From the NCBI GenBank assembly GCA_944386595.1, contig CALXBQ010000003.1, positions 1-64,000 on the forward strand: 64,000 nt of DNA, read 5' to 3'. Each line of letters begins with the position of its first letter. Positions within the stretch are counted from its first letter, which is position 1. The notes under the pieces were generated by a model, which worked only from the letters and a program-made list of their open reading frames with translations, ran no database searches and was not told the origin of the DNA. Source of the DNA: an uncultured Clostridia bacterium (GTDB lineage Bacteria; Bacillota; Clostridia; Peptostreptococcales; Anaerovoracaceae). Of the stretch, positions 44,700-53,816 are shown piece by piece. A program made the position numbers and the translations under genes.

Positions 44700-45671
44700 T
44701 TACATCTCCTCAGCAAAATGACATGCTACGTTTCTGCCGTTCTGCATTGCCTTATATGAAGGTTTCTCTTCGAAGCACTTCTTTTCTGCCCTGTCGCATC
44801 TGTCAGCAAATATGCAGCCTTTGCACGATACGGAAAGGTCGGGAAGATTACCCGGAATAGAAGTCAGCTTGCCGTGGTGTCCTCCCTTAAGCGCCGGAAA
44901 CGATTTTATCAGTCCCTGGGTGTAAGGGTGACACGGCTTCTTGAATATGTCCTTCACCATTCCTGTCTCCAGCAGTTCGCCCGCATACATTACCGCAATT
45001 TTATTGCAGGATTCCGCCACTACCGACATATCGTGAGTTATCATTATTCTCGTCATGTTTAGAGTCTTTTCCATCTCAACTATTTCTTTGAGAATCTGTC
45101 CCTGCGTTACGACATCGAGAGCCGTAGTCGCTTCATCGAATACGATGAGCTTAGGGTTGTGGAGGAGACTTATGGCTATTGCCGTTCTCTGAAGCATTCC
45201 TCCCGACATCTCGTGAGGATAGAGATCGTAAACCCTTTCCGGAAGGTTTACAAGTTTAAGAAGGCTTATCATTCGTTCTCTGATCTCCTCACGGGACGCC
45301 TTTGGTTCATGAATTCTGTATATATCCTCAACCTGCTGTCTGATGCGGTGAACAGGGCTCAGGGAATTCATAGCTCTCTGGAAAACAACGGAAATTTCCT
45401 TCCATCTCAGCTCATCCATGTCGGTCTGGCTCATACTTATAAGGTCTCTGTCTTCATCAAATACCGCTCTGCCTGTGATTTCGGTATACTTCTCGTCGTG
45501 CAGTCTCAGAACAGCCATTGCGAGGGTCGATTTGCCGGAGCCTGATTCTCCCACAACTCCCATGGAGTCTCCCTGGTTTATGGTAAACGCAGCGTTCCTT
45601 ACCGCATAAATACTCTTTGATTTTGTCTGATAAGTGACGTTAAGGTCTTCCACCCGAAGTATTTCTTTCAT
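44700..45671 (-). CDS. oppD: oligopeptide/dipeptide ABC transporter ATPase, OppD type
   Basis: 323 residues. Walker A GESGSGKSTLAM, signature MSGGMLQRTAIAI, Walker B LIVFDEATTALDVV. The latter has DEATT rather than the more usual DEPTT, a mild change that keeps the catalytic glutamate. C-terminal cysteines lie in SCKGCIFADRCDRAEKKC. Confidence 0.9.
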   Translation of the reverse strand: MKEILRVEDLNVTYQTKSKSIYAVRNAAFTINQGDSMGVVGESGSGKSTLAMAVLRLHDEKYTEITGRAVFDEDRDLISMSQTDMDELRWKEISVVFQRAMNSLSPVHRIRQQVEDIYRIHEPKASREEIRERMISLLKLVNLPERVYDLYPHEMSGGMLQRTAIAISLLHNPKLIVFDEATTALDVVTQGQILKEIVEMEKTLNMTRIMITHDMSVVAESCNKIAVMYAGELLETGMVKDIFKKPCHPYTQGLIKSFPALKGGHHGKLTSIPGNLPDLSVSCKGCIFADRCDRAEKKCFEEKPSYKAMQNGRNVACHFAEEM

Positions 45672-45674
45672 GGT

Positions 45675-46526
45675 TTAAGCCCTCCTTTTGTTGTATCTCG
45701 GATCCATCACCTTGTTAAGGCCGTCACCAAGCATATAGAATATAAGCACTGCGATTATGATTGCAATTCCGGAAAAGGCGCATATCCACCAGGCCGACGT
45801 TATGTACTGCTTTCCGGCGTATATCATCTGTCCCCAGCTTATGATGGACGGATCGCCCAGTCCCAGGAAGGAAAGTCCAGCTTCCGTCAGGATGGCGTTT
45901 GCCATTCCCAGGGTCGTGTTTGCGATTACCGGGAATATTCCGTTTGGTATTATGTACTTAAAGAGGATCTGACGTTTAGTCTCTCCCATCGCCTCAGCGC
46001 TCTTTACGAACACCCTCTCCCTGAGGGACAAAGCCTGCGCGCGCATGAGTTTCGCATTTCCCGGCCACGTCGTTATTCCTATTACTATCATTACATTAGT
46101 CAGGCTGTTTCCGAACAGCGCTACGATGAGGAGTATCAGGAAGAACGTCGGAAGCATCATGAATACGTTGATTATCTCGGATATTATAACGTCCACCTTT
46201 CCTCCGAGAAATCCTGCGGCTCCTCCTATGAGGACTCCCAGAATGCCCGAAATCATAGCCGATATAACGGCTACTTTTACGGAAGTGCGCACTCCGTATA
46301 TAATCATGCTGTATACGTCCTGTCCGAGATGGTTTGTACCGAGGATATGTCCGTTTTCACCCAGTCCGTTAAGTACATCCGGCCCGTATATCGTCGGATC
46401 TTCCGTGGATATTAACGGCGCCGCTATCATAAGCACCAGCAGGGCCAGTACTCCTATGCACCCTGCCATAAGCTGCCTGTTACTTTTTACTGCCTGTGCA
46501 GCTATAGTCAATCGGTTGTTTTTCAT
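45675..46526 (-). CDS. oppC: peptide ABC transporter permease, OppC type
   Basis: About 283 residues with six membrane helices. The OppC N-terminal signature HILGTNHLGQDVYSMIIYG and the EAA loop VFVKSAEAMGETKRQILFKY are present. A GTG at 46535 opens the frame, but GAGG is best spaced for the ATG at 46526. Confidence 0.88.
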   Translation of the reverse strand: MKNNRLTIAAQAVKSNRQLMAGCIGVLALLVLMIAAPLISTEDPTIYGPDVLNGLGENGHILGTNHLGQDVYSMIIYGVRTSVKVAVISAMISGILGVLIGGAAGFLGGKVDVIISEIINVFMMLPTFFLILLIVALFGNSLTNVMIVIGITTWPGNAKLMRAQALSLRERVFVKSAEAMGETKRQILFKYIIPNGIFPVIANTTLGMANAILTEAGLSFLGLGDPSIISWGQMIYAGKQYITSAWWICAFSGIAIIIAVLIFYMLGDGLNKVMDPRYNKRRA

Positions 46527-46541
46527 TCTGTCCACCTCAAT

Positions 46542-47507
46542 CTACTCGTAGCGGATTCTCGGATCCAGCTTGGCATATATTATGTCAACAAGGAGCATAA
46601 CAACTGCGACCGATATTGCCATTATGAGATTTATACCTATAAGAGTAGGATAATCTCTCTGGTTGATTGCAGTCATCATCAGACGCCCCATACCCGGCCA
46701 TGCGAATACTATTTCAATGAGCATTACGCCGGTAAGAAGATATGCCATGGATATACCGAAAATCGTCACTGTCGGAAGAATCGCATTCCTCAGGATGTAC
46801 TTTCTGAAAATCTGCTTTACAGGCATTCCCGCAGCCTTAAAAGTCTGAATGAATTCCTCGTTGGTTACCTGAAGTACCGACGATTTTGCTATCTTAAAAT
46901 ACTGCGGTATAAGCGTAAGCGTAAGCGTAATGGCAGGAAGGCACATATGATAGAGAACATCTATGACATAGTTTATTCCCGTATGATCTGCCCTTGCGTC
47001 CGTCATTCCGTATGACGGGAATATATCGAGGTTGGAGGAAAAAAGTATAATGAGCATAAGTCCCAGCCAGAACTGCGGCATTGCGCTGAACACGTACTGG
47101 GTTCCGGACACTACCATATCGACGGGTTTGCCTTCCTTCCTCGCCGCCATTACGCCTAAAAGCGTGCCTATGATGAGTGCGAGAAGAGCGCTTGTAAGTC
47201 CGAGCACTATAGTAGGACCAAGCTTCTCCGCAATCATTTCTCCGACAGGTCTGTTCTGAATTATGGAGTCCCCAAGATCTCCGTGAAACAGCATTTCTAA
47301 CTGCCGTCCCAACTGAACGATGACAGGCTTGTCAAATCCGTATTTCTCTTCGAGCATCGCTCTGATTTCCGGATCATGATTTTCCTTACCCATAAGCGTC
47401 GTAACCGGACTTCCGGGAGCCGCCTGAATCAGCAGGAAGTTTAAAACGAATACGATGAATATGGTAAGTATTCCGGTAATCAATCGTCTGCAAATAAACC
47501 TTTTCAC
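46542..47507 (-). CDS. oppB: peptide ABC transporter permease, OppB type
   Basis: 321 residues, six membrane helices. The EAA loop reads FIQTFKAAGMPVKQIFRKYI. It starts with GTG after GGAGGTGAAAC and is the first gene of the operon running down to 39291, with a sigma-54 promoter 55-70 bp upstream. Confidence 0.9.
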   Translation of the reverse strand: MKRFICRRLITGILTIFIVFVLNFLLIQAAPGSPVTTLMGKENHDPEIRAMLEEKYGFDKPVIVQLGRQLEMLFHGDLGDSIIQNRPVGEMIAEKLGPTIVLGLTSALLALIIGTLLGVMAARKEGKPVDMVVSGTQYVFSAMPQFWLGLMLIILFSSNLDIFPSYGMTDARADHTGINYVIDVLYHMCLPAITLTLTLIPQYFKIAKSSVLQVTNEEFIQTFKAAGMPVKQIFRKYILRNAILPTVTIFGISMAYLLTGVMLIEIVFAWPGMGRLMMTAINQRDYPTLIGINLIMAISVAVVMLLVDIIYAKLDPRIRYE

Positions 47508-47561
47508 GTTTCACCTCCAGGTCGTTCACATAAAATCCTTTTCCCCTGTGCCCATATATGT

Positions 47562-47577
47562 AGCAAACGGCGTGCCA
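47562..47577 (-). promoter_or_regulatory. sigma-54 promoter of the second peptide-transporter operon
   Basis: The minus strand reads TGGCAC, five bases, TTTGCT (TTGC core). The start is predicted near 47550, about 43 nt before the GTG of oppB. The divergently encoded sigma-54 activator is the obvious regulator. Confidence 0.88.
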
Positions 47578-47666
47578 CTCTCTCTGTTCGGGCGAAAAAT
47601 ACTGAAAATCCTTTATCTTTACTCATTTTCTCATCCACAAACTTTTTTATGGCAGGAAAGGTGTTC

Positions 47667-47720
47667 AAAAATTTTTTAAGACTTCTTTAAAAATTTTTTC
47701 ACGCTTCTTAAAAAAATTTT
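47667..47720. repeat. phased A-tract direct repeats (~22 bp), candidate activator site
   Basis: Three A5-7T4-6 blocks start at 47667, 47689 and 47710, i.e. 22 and 21 bp apart. The first two are followed by related spacers (AAGACTTCTTT and CACGCTTCTTA). They lie about 90-145 bp upstream of the sigma-54 promoter, where an activator normally binds, and are in phase with two helical turns, so intrinsic curvature is also likely. Confidence 0.6.
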
Positions 47721-47728
47721 CAAAAATA

Positions 47729-47757
47729 TTGATTAAGAACCCTGTATGCTATATAAT
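47729..47757 (+). promoter_or_regulatory. sigma-70 promoter of the sigma-54 activator gene
   Basis: TTGATT, a 17-bp spacer and TATAAT lie about 62 bp before the ATG at 47819. Confidence 0.7.
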
Positions 47758-47818
47758 TCATAGGGAAAACCTATAATTCTTTTGAAATATTTTTTATATA
47801 TTCACGGGTAAGACTAAA

Positions 47819-49243
47819 ATGGGAAGAACTCTCAGTATAGATGCAGAAAAATTCATATCCGACTACAGAACATCATTCCACGGTTATTTGGGTATTGCCG
47901 AGGACGGATGTGTACAGGAGGTTGTATGGTTTTCTCCTATGGACAAAAGACTCCCGAAAAATCTATCCGAGTTCTTTTCGGGTTATGACATATCAGCCCT
48001 GATTTCCCAGGACGCTGAATCGGCATCAGATAATATCAATCCCCGGTCATGTCGCTATAAGAACCTGGAGTTTACCTTTAGCGGTATACTGGCGAGCGTG
48101 CCGGGAAATATGTCTCTTTGGAACTCTCGGATTTTTTTCGTGAAGTTTCTCCTCCTCAAGGATCTTTCTGCCAACGAGTATATCATCGAACCTCTCTACT
48201 GTCTTAACGATATAATCACCATAAGTCCGCAGATGCTTCAGCTTAAGAAGGAGATTTCTCTTCTCAGCAATTCCGATTCCAACACTCTCATTTTCGGAGA
48301 AACGGGCACCGGTAAAAAGCTGGTGGCGGAATCCATACACTCCGAGGGTAAACGACATAATTACCCTTTTATATCTCAAAACTGCGCTGCCATTCCTGCA
48401 ACGCTTCTGGAAAGTCTCCTGTTCGGAGTTGAAAAAGGCAGCTTTACGGGCGCCGAAACGAGAGCCGGACTCTTTGAGCTGGCCGATGGCGGAACTTTGT
48501 TTCTCGATGAAATTAATTCTATGGATACTGAGCTTCAGGCAAAGCTGCTTAATATAATAGAAGAAAAGAAAACCCGCCGTCTCGGCGGCGAACGCGATCA
48601 CTATTTTGACGTGCGCCTGATAGTAGCGACCAATGAGGTTCCGGAAAACCTTGTCAACGAAGGAAGAATGAGAAGAGACCTCTATTACAGGCTCAACATC
48701 GCCCGTATTTCCATACCTCCTCTGAGAGAGCGGCAGGAGGACATCCCAAAGCTTTCGAAATACTTTGTTGAAAAGCTGAACCGAAAAATGGGCCGCAATA
48801 TAAAAGGCCTTAAACCGGACGCATATATATCTATGATGAACTATCGTTGGCCCGGCAATGTGAGGGAGCTTGAGAATATGCTGGAAAGCGCGTTTAACCT
48901 GGAAACCGGGGATTACATATCGGGTGAAATCATCTCAAGGTATATATCAGAGCATCAGGCTCTTGCCGATATTTCGGCAGAACCTGCTTCTTCCGGAGCA
49001 TTCGAGGAAAGTTCCGCAGGAAACGGAGCAGGTGGCCCGTCCGAAGTTATACCGATGTTTTCAAAATCCGATATTTCAAAGGGTGAAACGGTAAATCTCG
49101 AACGACTTATAAAAGATTTCGAGGCTCATATCATAAGGACCGTCATCTACGAGGAAAAGTCACTTTCGGCCGCCGCAAGGCGACTGGAAATGTCACCTCA
49201 AAAGCTCAGCTACCGGATGAAAATCCTCGATATACGGCTTTAG
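47819..49243 (+). CDS. sigma-54-dependent transcriptional activator
   Basis: 474 residues. The first ~125 residues form a sensor region without an obvious named domain. The AAA+ domain has Walker A GETGTGKK (residues 160-167), the sigma-54 contact loop GSFTGA (207-212, Ser for the usual Ala), Walker B GGTLFLDEIN, and R-finger region RRDLYYRLNIARI. A Fis-type helix-turn-helix ends the protein (SLSAAARRLEMSPQKLSYRM). It is divergent from the peptide-transporter operon and likely activates it from the A-tract repeats. Confidence 0.9.
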   Translation: MGRTLSIDAEKFISDYRTSFHGYLGIAEDGCVQEVVWFSPMDKRLPKNLSEFFSGYDISALISQDAESASDNINPRSCRYKNLEFTFSGILASVPGNMSLWNSRIFFVKFLLLKDLSANEYIIEPLYCLNDIITISPQMLQLKKEISLLSNSDSNTLIFGETGTGKKLVAESIHSEGKRHNYPFISQNCAAIPATLLESLLFGVEKGSFTGAETRAGLFELADGGTLFLDEINSMDTELQAKLLNIIEEKKTRRLGGERDHYFDVRLIVATNEVPENLVNEGRMRRDLYYRLNIARISIPPLRERQEDIPKLSKYFVEKLNRKMGRNIKGLKPDAYISMMNYRWPGNVRELENMLESAFNLETGDYISGEIISRYISEHQALADISAEPASSGAFEESSAGNGAGGPSEVIPMFSKSDISKGETVNLERLIKDFEAHIIRTVIYEEKSLSAAARRLEMSPQKLSYRMKILDIRL

Positions 49244-49274
49244 TATGAGCCGGCAGGCATATGATTTAAATATA

Positions 49275-49302
49275 AAAAACGGGAGATTTTTCTCCCGCTT
49301 TT
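49275..49302. terminator. bidirectional terminator
   Basis: AAACGGGAG and CTCCCGCTTTTTT form a stem with a T-rich loop between the convergent activator and LysR genes. Confidence 0.8.
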
Positions 49303-49303
49303 T

Positions 49304-50200
49304 TCATACGTTCGCTTCTACATATTTTATAAATTCTTCCGCAGCCGGTGAAAGAACACCGCTCTTTCTGTAGATCATGTAAAACTCTCTGGTGAATTCG
49401 TCGCTCACCTCGAAAGTCTTAAGCCGTCCCGAGGCGCTGTCTCCTTCGTCGAGGGCTGCTGCGGAAACCACCGATATTCCGAGCCCCGCAGCAACGCACT
49501 GTTTTATGGCCTCAACGTCGTTTAACGTGGCGACGGCCTTAAGGCTCTTTCCCGTTTCCTTTCTGTACTTTTCCTCAAAAAGCTCTCTTGTGGCGGAGCC
49601 GTCCTCTCTCCAGATGAACCGTTCGTCGCTGAGCCTTTCAAGGATCACCTTTCCGTCATTTCCTGCGATTCCCTCGTATTCCGGAAGGTCAGGAGTGATC
49701 AGGAGAGCCTTCTCCTTTCCTATGAGAGTGTACTCCAGTCTGTTGTTCCTGCGATTCTCGCCGGTAAAGCCTATCTCACCCTTATGGTTTATTATGTTTT
49801 CCGCGGCCTCCCTGCTGTCGGATATCTCCATGTAGAATCTGACGTTCGGATGGTTCCTTGAAAAGCCGGCTATAAGCTTCGGCACTATGAACTGCCCGGG
49901 AATGCCCGACGCCTGAATCTCCAAAACGGCTCCCGCCTTTTCTCCGCCTCTGCCTATGGCGCTTATGGCCGCCTCCCTGGTGTTTACCATGTCGACGGCG
50001 TACCTGTACAGCTCTTTACCCGCTTTTGTAGGGACGGATTCTCTTCCTCTTCTCTCTATGAGAGCGCACCCCAGCTCCTTTTCCAGGGCGCTTATGTGAG
50101 CGCTTATGGTAGGCTGGGTGAGGAAGGTCGCGTCTGCCGCCTTTGAAAAGCTCTTATGCTTCACCACGTTTACAAAAGCTTCAATCTGCTTGAATTCCAT
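49304..50200 (-). CDS. LysR-family regulator, selenium-cluster type
   Basis: 298 residues. The N-terminal winged helix-turn-helix (FSKAADATFLTQPTISAHISALEKELG) is standard for LysR, followed by the effector-binding domain. It lies 22 bp after selB on the same strand. LysR regulators in this position are annotated as selenium-metabolism associated in other Clostridia, which fits, but the ligand and targets are not known. Confidence 0.85.
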   Translation of the reverse strand: MEFKQIEAFVNVVKHKSFSKAADATFLTQPTISAHISALEKELGCALIERRGRESVPTKAGKELYRYAVDMVNTREAAISAIGRGGEKAGAVLEIQASGIPGQFIVPKLIAGFSRNHPNVRFYMEISDSREAAENIINHKGEIGFTGENRRNNRLEYTLIGKEKALLITPDLPEYEGIAGNDGKVILERLSDERFIWREDGSATRELFEEKYRKETGKSLKAVATLNDVEAIKQCVAAGLGISVVSAAALDEGDSASGRLKTFEVSDEFTREFYMIYRKSGVLSPAAEEFIKYVEANV

Positions 50201-50222
50201 CGTCTCTTTCTCCGTCCTTTCC

Positions 50223-52136
50223 CTAATACAATACCCTCGAGTCGCCGACCTTCTTCGTCAGCTTCACCTTGTCGAAGTGCTCCAGTATCTCCACCGCAAA
50301 TTTTCTGGACACCCCTATGGCATCTCTGAACTCGGCAAGAGTTATCTCGCCCTTCGACGCGATTTCCGATTTTACAATACAGGCGGCGTCGTTGTACTTC
50401 TCCCTGTCCAGACAGTACTGGTAGCTGATTCTGGCAAGTATGCCCTCGGCGCAGAGAGCCTCGATTATGTGACCTGCCGAAACGCCGTCCTTAAACGCTG
50501 CCGTCACGTCCTCAGTTTTAGGCATCTCGTAGCCGGCGGATTTATACGTTCCGATAATCTCCTCACGCATCTTAAGGTGTTCCGGGGTGTATTTCACATC
50601 AAAGTCTGCAAGGGCGACGCTTACCTCGGAAATCTTCAGCTTCCCGTCACCTGCAAGCATGGAAATCATCGCTTCTGCGGTCTTAGGCTCCCCTATGCGA
50701 TGGCTCCGTATGAGCCTGCTCCTGAATTCCTCTCTGTCCATGCCCACCGACAGCGGATTCTCATCGTGATAAGCTTTAAGTATGTTTTCCGCAGATTCCT
50801 TTACTCTTTCGATGTAATCCCTGTGTATATACGCTCCGTCAAATCCGGTCATCCGATGAAGTAGGCCTTCTTCTTCCAGCTCCTCTGACGCCTTTGTCAC
50901 ATCGGCTAAAGACGATGAAAGTCTGACGGCTGCCGTTTTCAGGGCTATGAGGTTCTGCCCGGCCTCTTTCGCCTCCACGGCGAGAATATCCTTAAGGCTT
51001 CCCGTCTCCCTGATTTTCATATCGGCTATGACCGATTTATCGTTTCTCTTATGCTTTACGGGACAGGCGTCCAGAACCACTCCCCCGCCGATGGATTCCA
51101 CCGGCGAGTAGAACCTTATTATGAACCTGTCTCCCTTTTTTACCGCTACGGGCGTCTCAAGGCGAAGCTGGGCATATCCGTGACTGCCCTTGTCGAGAAA
51201 CTCCCTGTCCATGAGAACGACCTTGGCAAGGCTTTCCGACGATCCGCAGTAGAAGTGGACCCTGCTTCCGTCCAGAAGAGTTCTGGCCGTATCTTCAAAC
51301 ATCTCCACCGCCGCATCTACCATGAGAGAATTCTTAAGGGACCCCGGGGCGGCAAGAACGTCTCCCCTGTTCACGTCGCTCTTTTTGACTCCGGCAAGGT
51401 TTATGGCTGTTCTCTGTCCCGCGTAGGCCCTGTCCGTGTTTTCTCCGTGAACCTGAACGTTTCTCACTTTGACCGGAGTCTCCTCCGGATATATCTCTAT
51501 CTCGTCCCCTACGGCGACGCTTCCCTCCATCAGGGTTCCCGTTATGACCGTTCCGTGGCCCTCTATGGTGAAAACCCTGTCCACCGGCAGTCTGAAGGCG
51601 TCCGGAAGAATATCCCTTTCGGGCAGCTTTTCAAGTTCCTCGCCTATGAGCTTTTTCAGCTCCTCAATGTTCTTTCCCGTATATGATGAAACCCGTATTA
51701 TCGGGGCGTCCTCCATGAAAGAGCCGCTGAGGAATTCCTTCACGTCCTCCTCCACGAGAGCCTTCCAGTCCTCGTCCTCCACCAGATCGTCCTTTGTCAG
51801 AACCACGATGCCCCGCTTTATCTTCAGCATCTTCAGAATGTCAAAGTGCTCCGCAGTCTGAGGCATGATCCCCTCGTCGAGACCAATGATGAGAAGGACC
51901 AGATCGATTCCCCCGATTCCTGCCAGCATATTCCTGACGAACTTCTCGTGTCCGGGAACGTCGATGATGCTTATGTTGTAATCACCGTAGACCATGTCCG
52001 CAAAGCCGTTTTCTATGGTGATGCCCCGCTTTTTCTCTTCCTTCAGCCTGTCGGTGTCCATACCCGTGAGGGCTTTTATAAGGCAGGTTTTACCGTGATC
52101 CACGTGTCCCGCCGTTCCGATTATTACGTTTTTCAT
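50223..52136 (-). CDS. selB: selenocysteine-specific elongation factor
   Basis: 637 residues. The GTPase domain has [31 protein letters not shown] and TKDD motifs. The C-terminal half holds the winged-helix repeats that bind the selenocysteine insertion hairpin. It delivers Sec-tRNA to UGA codons such as those in grdA, grdB and selD. The ATG overlaps the selA stop (ATGA), so the two are translationally coupled. Confidence 0.96.
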   Translation of the reverse strand: MKNVIIGTAGHVDHGKTCLIKALTGMDTDRLKEEKKRGITIENGFADMVYGDYNISIIDVPGHEKFVRNMLAGIGGIDLVLLIIGLDEGIMPQTAEHFDILKMLKIKRGIVVLTKDDLVEDEDWKALVEEDVKEFLSGSFMEDAPIIRVSSYTGKNIEELKKLIGEELEKLPERDILPDAFRLPVDRVFTIEGHGTVITGTLMEGSVAVGDEIEIYPEETPVKVRNVQVHGENTDRAYAGQRTAINLAGVKKSDVNRGDVLAAPGSLKNSLMVDAAVEMFEDTARTLLDGSRVHFYCGSSESLAKVVLMDREFLDKGSHGYAQLRLETPVAVKKGDRFIIRFYSPVESIGGGVVLDACPVKHKRNDKSVIADMKIRETGSLKDILAVEAKEAGQNLIALKTAAVRLSSSLADVTKASEELEEEGLLHRMTGFDGAYIHRDYIERVKESAENILKAYHDENPLSVGMDREEFRSRLIRSHRIGEPKTAEAMISMLAGDGKLKISEVSVALADFDVKYTPEHLKMREEIIGTYKSAGYEMPKTEDVTAAFKDGVSAGHIIEALCAEGILARISYQYCLDREKYNDAACIVKSEIASKGEITLAEFRDAIGVSRKFAVEILEHFDKVKLTKKVGDSRVLY

Positions 52137-53545
52137 CTCTTTTCACCGACCTTTTCGAAGATGCTCACCAGGTGGTTTTTCAAAGTGACGAGATCCTCGT
52201 CACTCAAAGTGCGCACGTCAAAATATGCCTTGTCGTGGCCCATCCTTATAATTGCAGCAGGCTCCTGCTTTCTGAGAAGCCTTTCCAGCTTTTCGGGCTT
52301 TATCAGGGCGGATCTCAGGCTTACTGCCCAGCCCCGCAGCTTTACCGTAGGAGCCGATCCGCCGCCCACCTGATCCTCTATGGCTTCAACGTCTATCGCG
52401 CCGTCTATGGCCTCCTCGTCCCTGAGGCTCTGTGCAAAGGCTTCAGCCTTCATCTTAAGTTCCGCAGGGGAAACGGTAATGTCTCTCAGCACCGGGATTT
52501 CCTTCAGGGCCTTTTCTCTGTCGTAGTAGGCTCTGAATGTCATTTCCAGGGCCGCAAGAGTCATCTTGTCCACTCTGAAAGCTCTGGCCAGAGGATGGCG
52601 TTTCATTCTCTCCACGTACTCTTTCTTTCCGGCGATAATTCCGCACTGGGGGCCTCCCAAAAGCTTGTCGCCGCTGAACAGTATCACGTCTATTCCCGTT
52701 TTCAGGCTGGTCTCAACGTTAGGCTCGTCAATGCCGTACTCCGAAAGGTCTACTATGAGACCGTTTCCCATGTCAAATATTACGGGAAGCTCCTTTTCCC
52801 TTCCCAGCCCGACAAGCTGATTAAGGTCAACGTCCTCCGTAAATCCCAAAATCCTGTAGTTGCTGGTGTGAACCTTCATCAGAGCGGCAGTTTCCTCGTT
52901 CACTGCTCTCTCATAATCGGAAATCTTGGTCTTGTTGGTGGTGCCTACCTCTCTCAGGGAGCATCCGCTTTCCTCCATAATTTCCGGAACCCTGAAGGAG
53001 CCTCCTATCTCGACAAGCTCTCCTCTGGAAACTATTACTTCCTTTCCGCGTCCGAGGGCCGAAAGGCACAGCATGGTAGCCGCCGCATTGTTGTTTACCG
53101 CCATGGCGGCCTCCGCCCCCGTTATCCGGCAGATTATCTTCTCCACCAGATCGTGGCGGTGTCCCCGCCTGCCCTTTTCTATATCGTATTCCAGGTTACA
53201 GTAATCCGAAGCCACCCTGTCCACCGCCGTCCGCGCGGCTTCTGAGAGCCTCGCTCTTCCCAGGTTGGTGTGAAGGACCACACCTGTGGCGTTTATTACG
53301 GGCTTAAGGTTTCCCGCGGACTTTGACGAAAGCCTTGCGGCAGCGTCCTCCGCTATATGATTCAGGTCAACAAAAAAAGGCTCCCCTTCGCATCCTGCGA
53401 GTATGGCCGTCCTTCTCTCATCCAAAACCTCCCTTACTGTGTCCAGTATAAGGCCGTGAGGAAGAACGCCTTCGAATTCCGCAACCTGCGCCGTTCCTAG
53501 GACCTCGTCCACCTTGGGAAGCTTTCTTATTATTTCTCTGTTCAT
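52133..53545 (-). CDS. selA: L-seryl-tRNA(Sec) selenium transferase
   Basis: About 470 residues. The PLP lysine is in ILFSGDKLLGGPQCGII, and the N-terminal domain (INATGVVLHTNLGRARL) is characteristic of SelA. It converts seryl-tRNA(Sec) to selenocysteinyl-tRNA using selenophosphate. GGAGGAAATT precedes the ATG at 53545, 20 bases after the tRNA-Sec gene, so tRNA, selA and selB form one transcript. Confidence 0.96.
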   Translation of the reverse strand: MNREIIRKLPKVDEVLGTAQVAEFEGVLPHGLILDTVREVLDERRTAILAGCEGEPFFVDLNHIAEDAAARLSSKSAGNLKPVINATGVVLHTNLGRARLSEAARTAVDRVASDYCNLEYDIEKGRRGHRHDLVEKIICRITGAEAAMAVNNNAAATMLCLSALGRGKEVIVSRGELVEIGGSFRVPEIMEESGCSLREVGTTNKTKISDYERAVNEETAALMKVHTSNYRILGFTEDVDLNQLVGLGREKELPVIFDMGNGLIVDLSEYGIDEPNVETSLKTGIDVILFSGDKLLGGPQCGIIAGKKEYVERMKRHPLARAFRVDKMTLAALEMTFRAYYDREKALKEIPVLRDITVSPAELKMKAEAFAQSLRDEEAIDGAIDVEAIEDQVGGGSAPTVKLRGWAVSLRSALIKPEKLERLLRKQEPAAIIRMGHDKAYFDVRTLSDEDLVTLKNHLVSIFEKVGEKR

Positions 53546-53565
53546 AATTTCCTCCATGAGTAAAA

Positions 53566-53662
53566 TGGCGGGAGTATGTGGGAATCGAACCCACCTAAGA
53601 GGCTCCTAACCCCTCAAACTGGTTTTGAAGACCAGAGGGCACACCAGCACCCATCTACCCCC
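53566..53662 (-). tRNA. selC: tRNA-Sec (anticodon TCA)
   Basis: About 97 bases on the minus strand. The anticodon stem-loop CTGGT-CTTCAAA-ACCAG gives anticodon TCA (53628-53626). The T arm GTGGG-TTCGATT-CCCAC, a long variable arm (GAGGGGTTAGGAGCCTC) and an encoded CCA end are present. The long extra arm and UCA anticodon identify tRNA-Sec. The exact 5' end may be off by a base. Confidence 0.93.
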
Positions 53663-53739
53663 ATAGAAAAAATTATTCGTGTTATTATGTTATGCTTTCC
53701 GGCGGCCCGTATGCGTGCTTCCTGCCGGCCGCCTAAGCT

Positions 53740-53768
53740 ATTATACACTAAAACAAAGCGCCTTACAA
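53740..53768 (-). promoter_or_regulatory. sigma-70 promoter of tRNA-Sec-selA-selB
   Basis: The minus strand reads TTGTAA, 17 bp, TATAAT, about 80 bp upstream of the tRNA. The -35 lies within the terminator stem of the second grdB. Confidence 0.65.
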
Positions 53769-53793
53769 TTACTTTCTATTGTAAGACGCTTTG
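53754..53793 (-). terminator. terminator after the second grdB
   Basis: CAAAGCG-x-CTTACAAT pairs with ATTGTAAG-x-CGCTTTG, followed by TTTTAG on the minus strand. Confidence 0.8.
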
Positions 53794-53816
53794 CTTTGAT
53801 AATGAATAAGTAGGAT

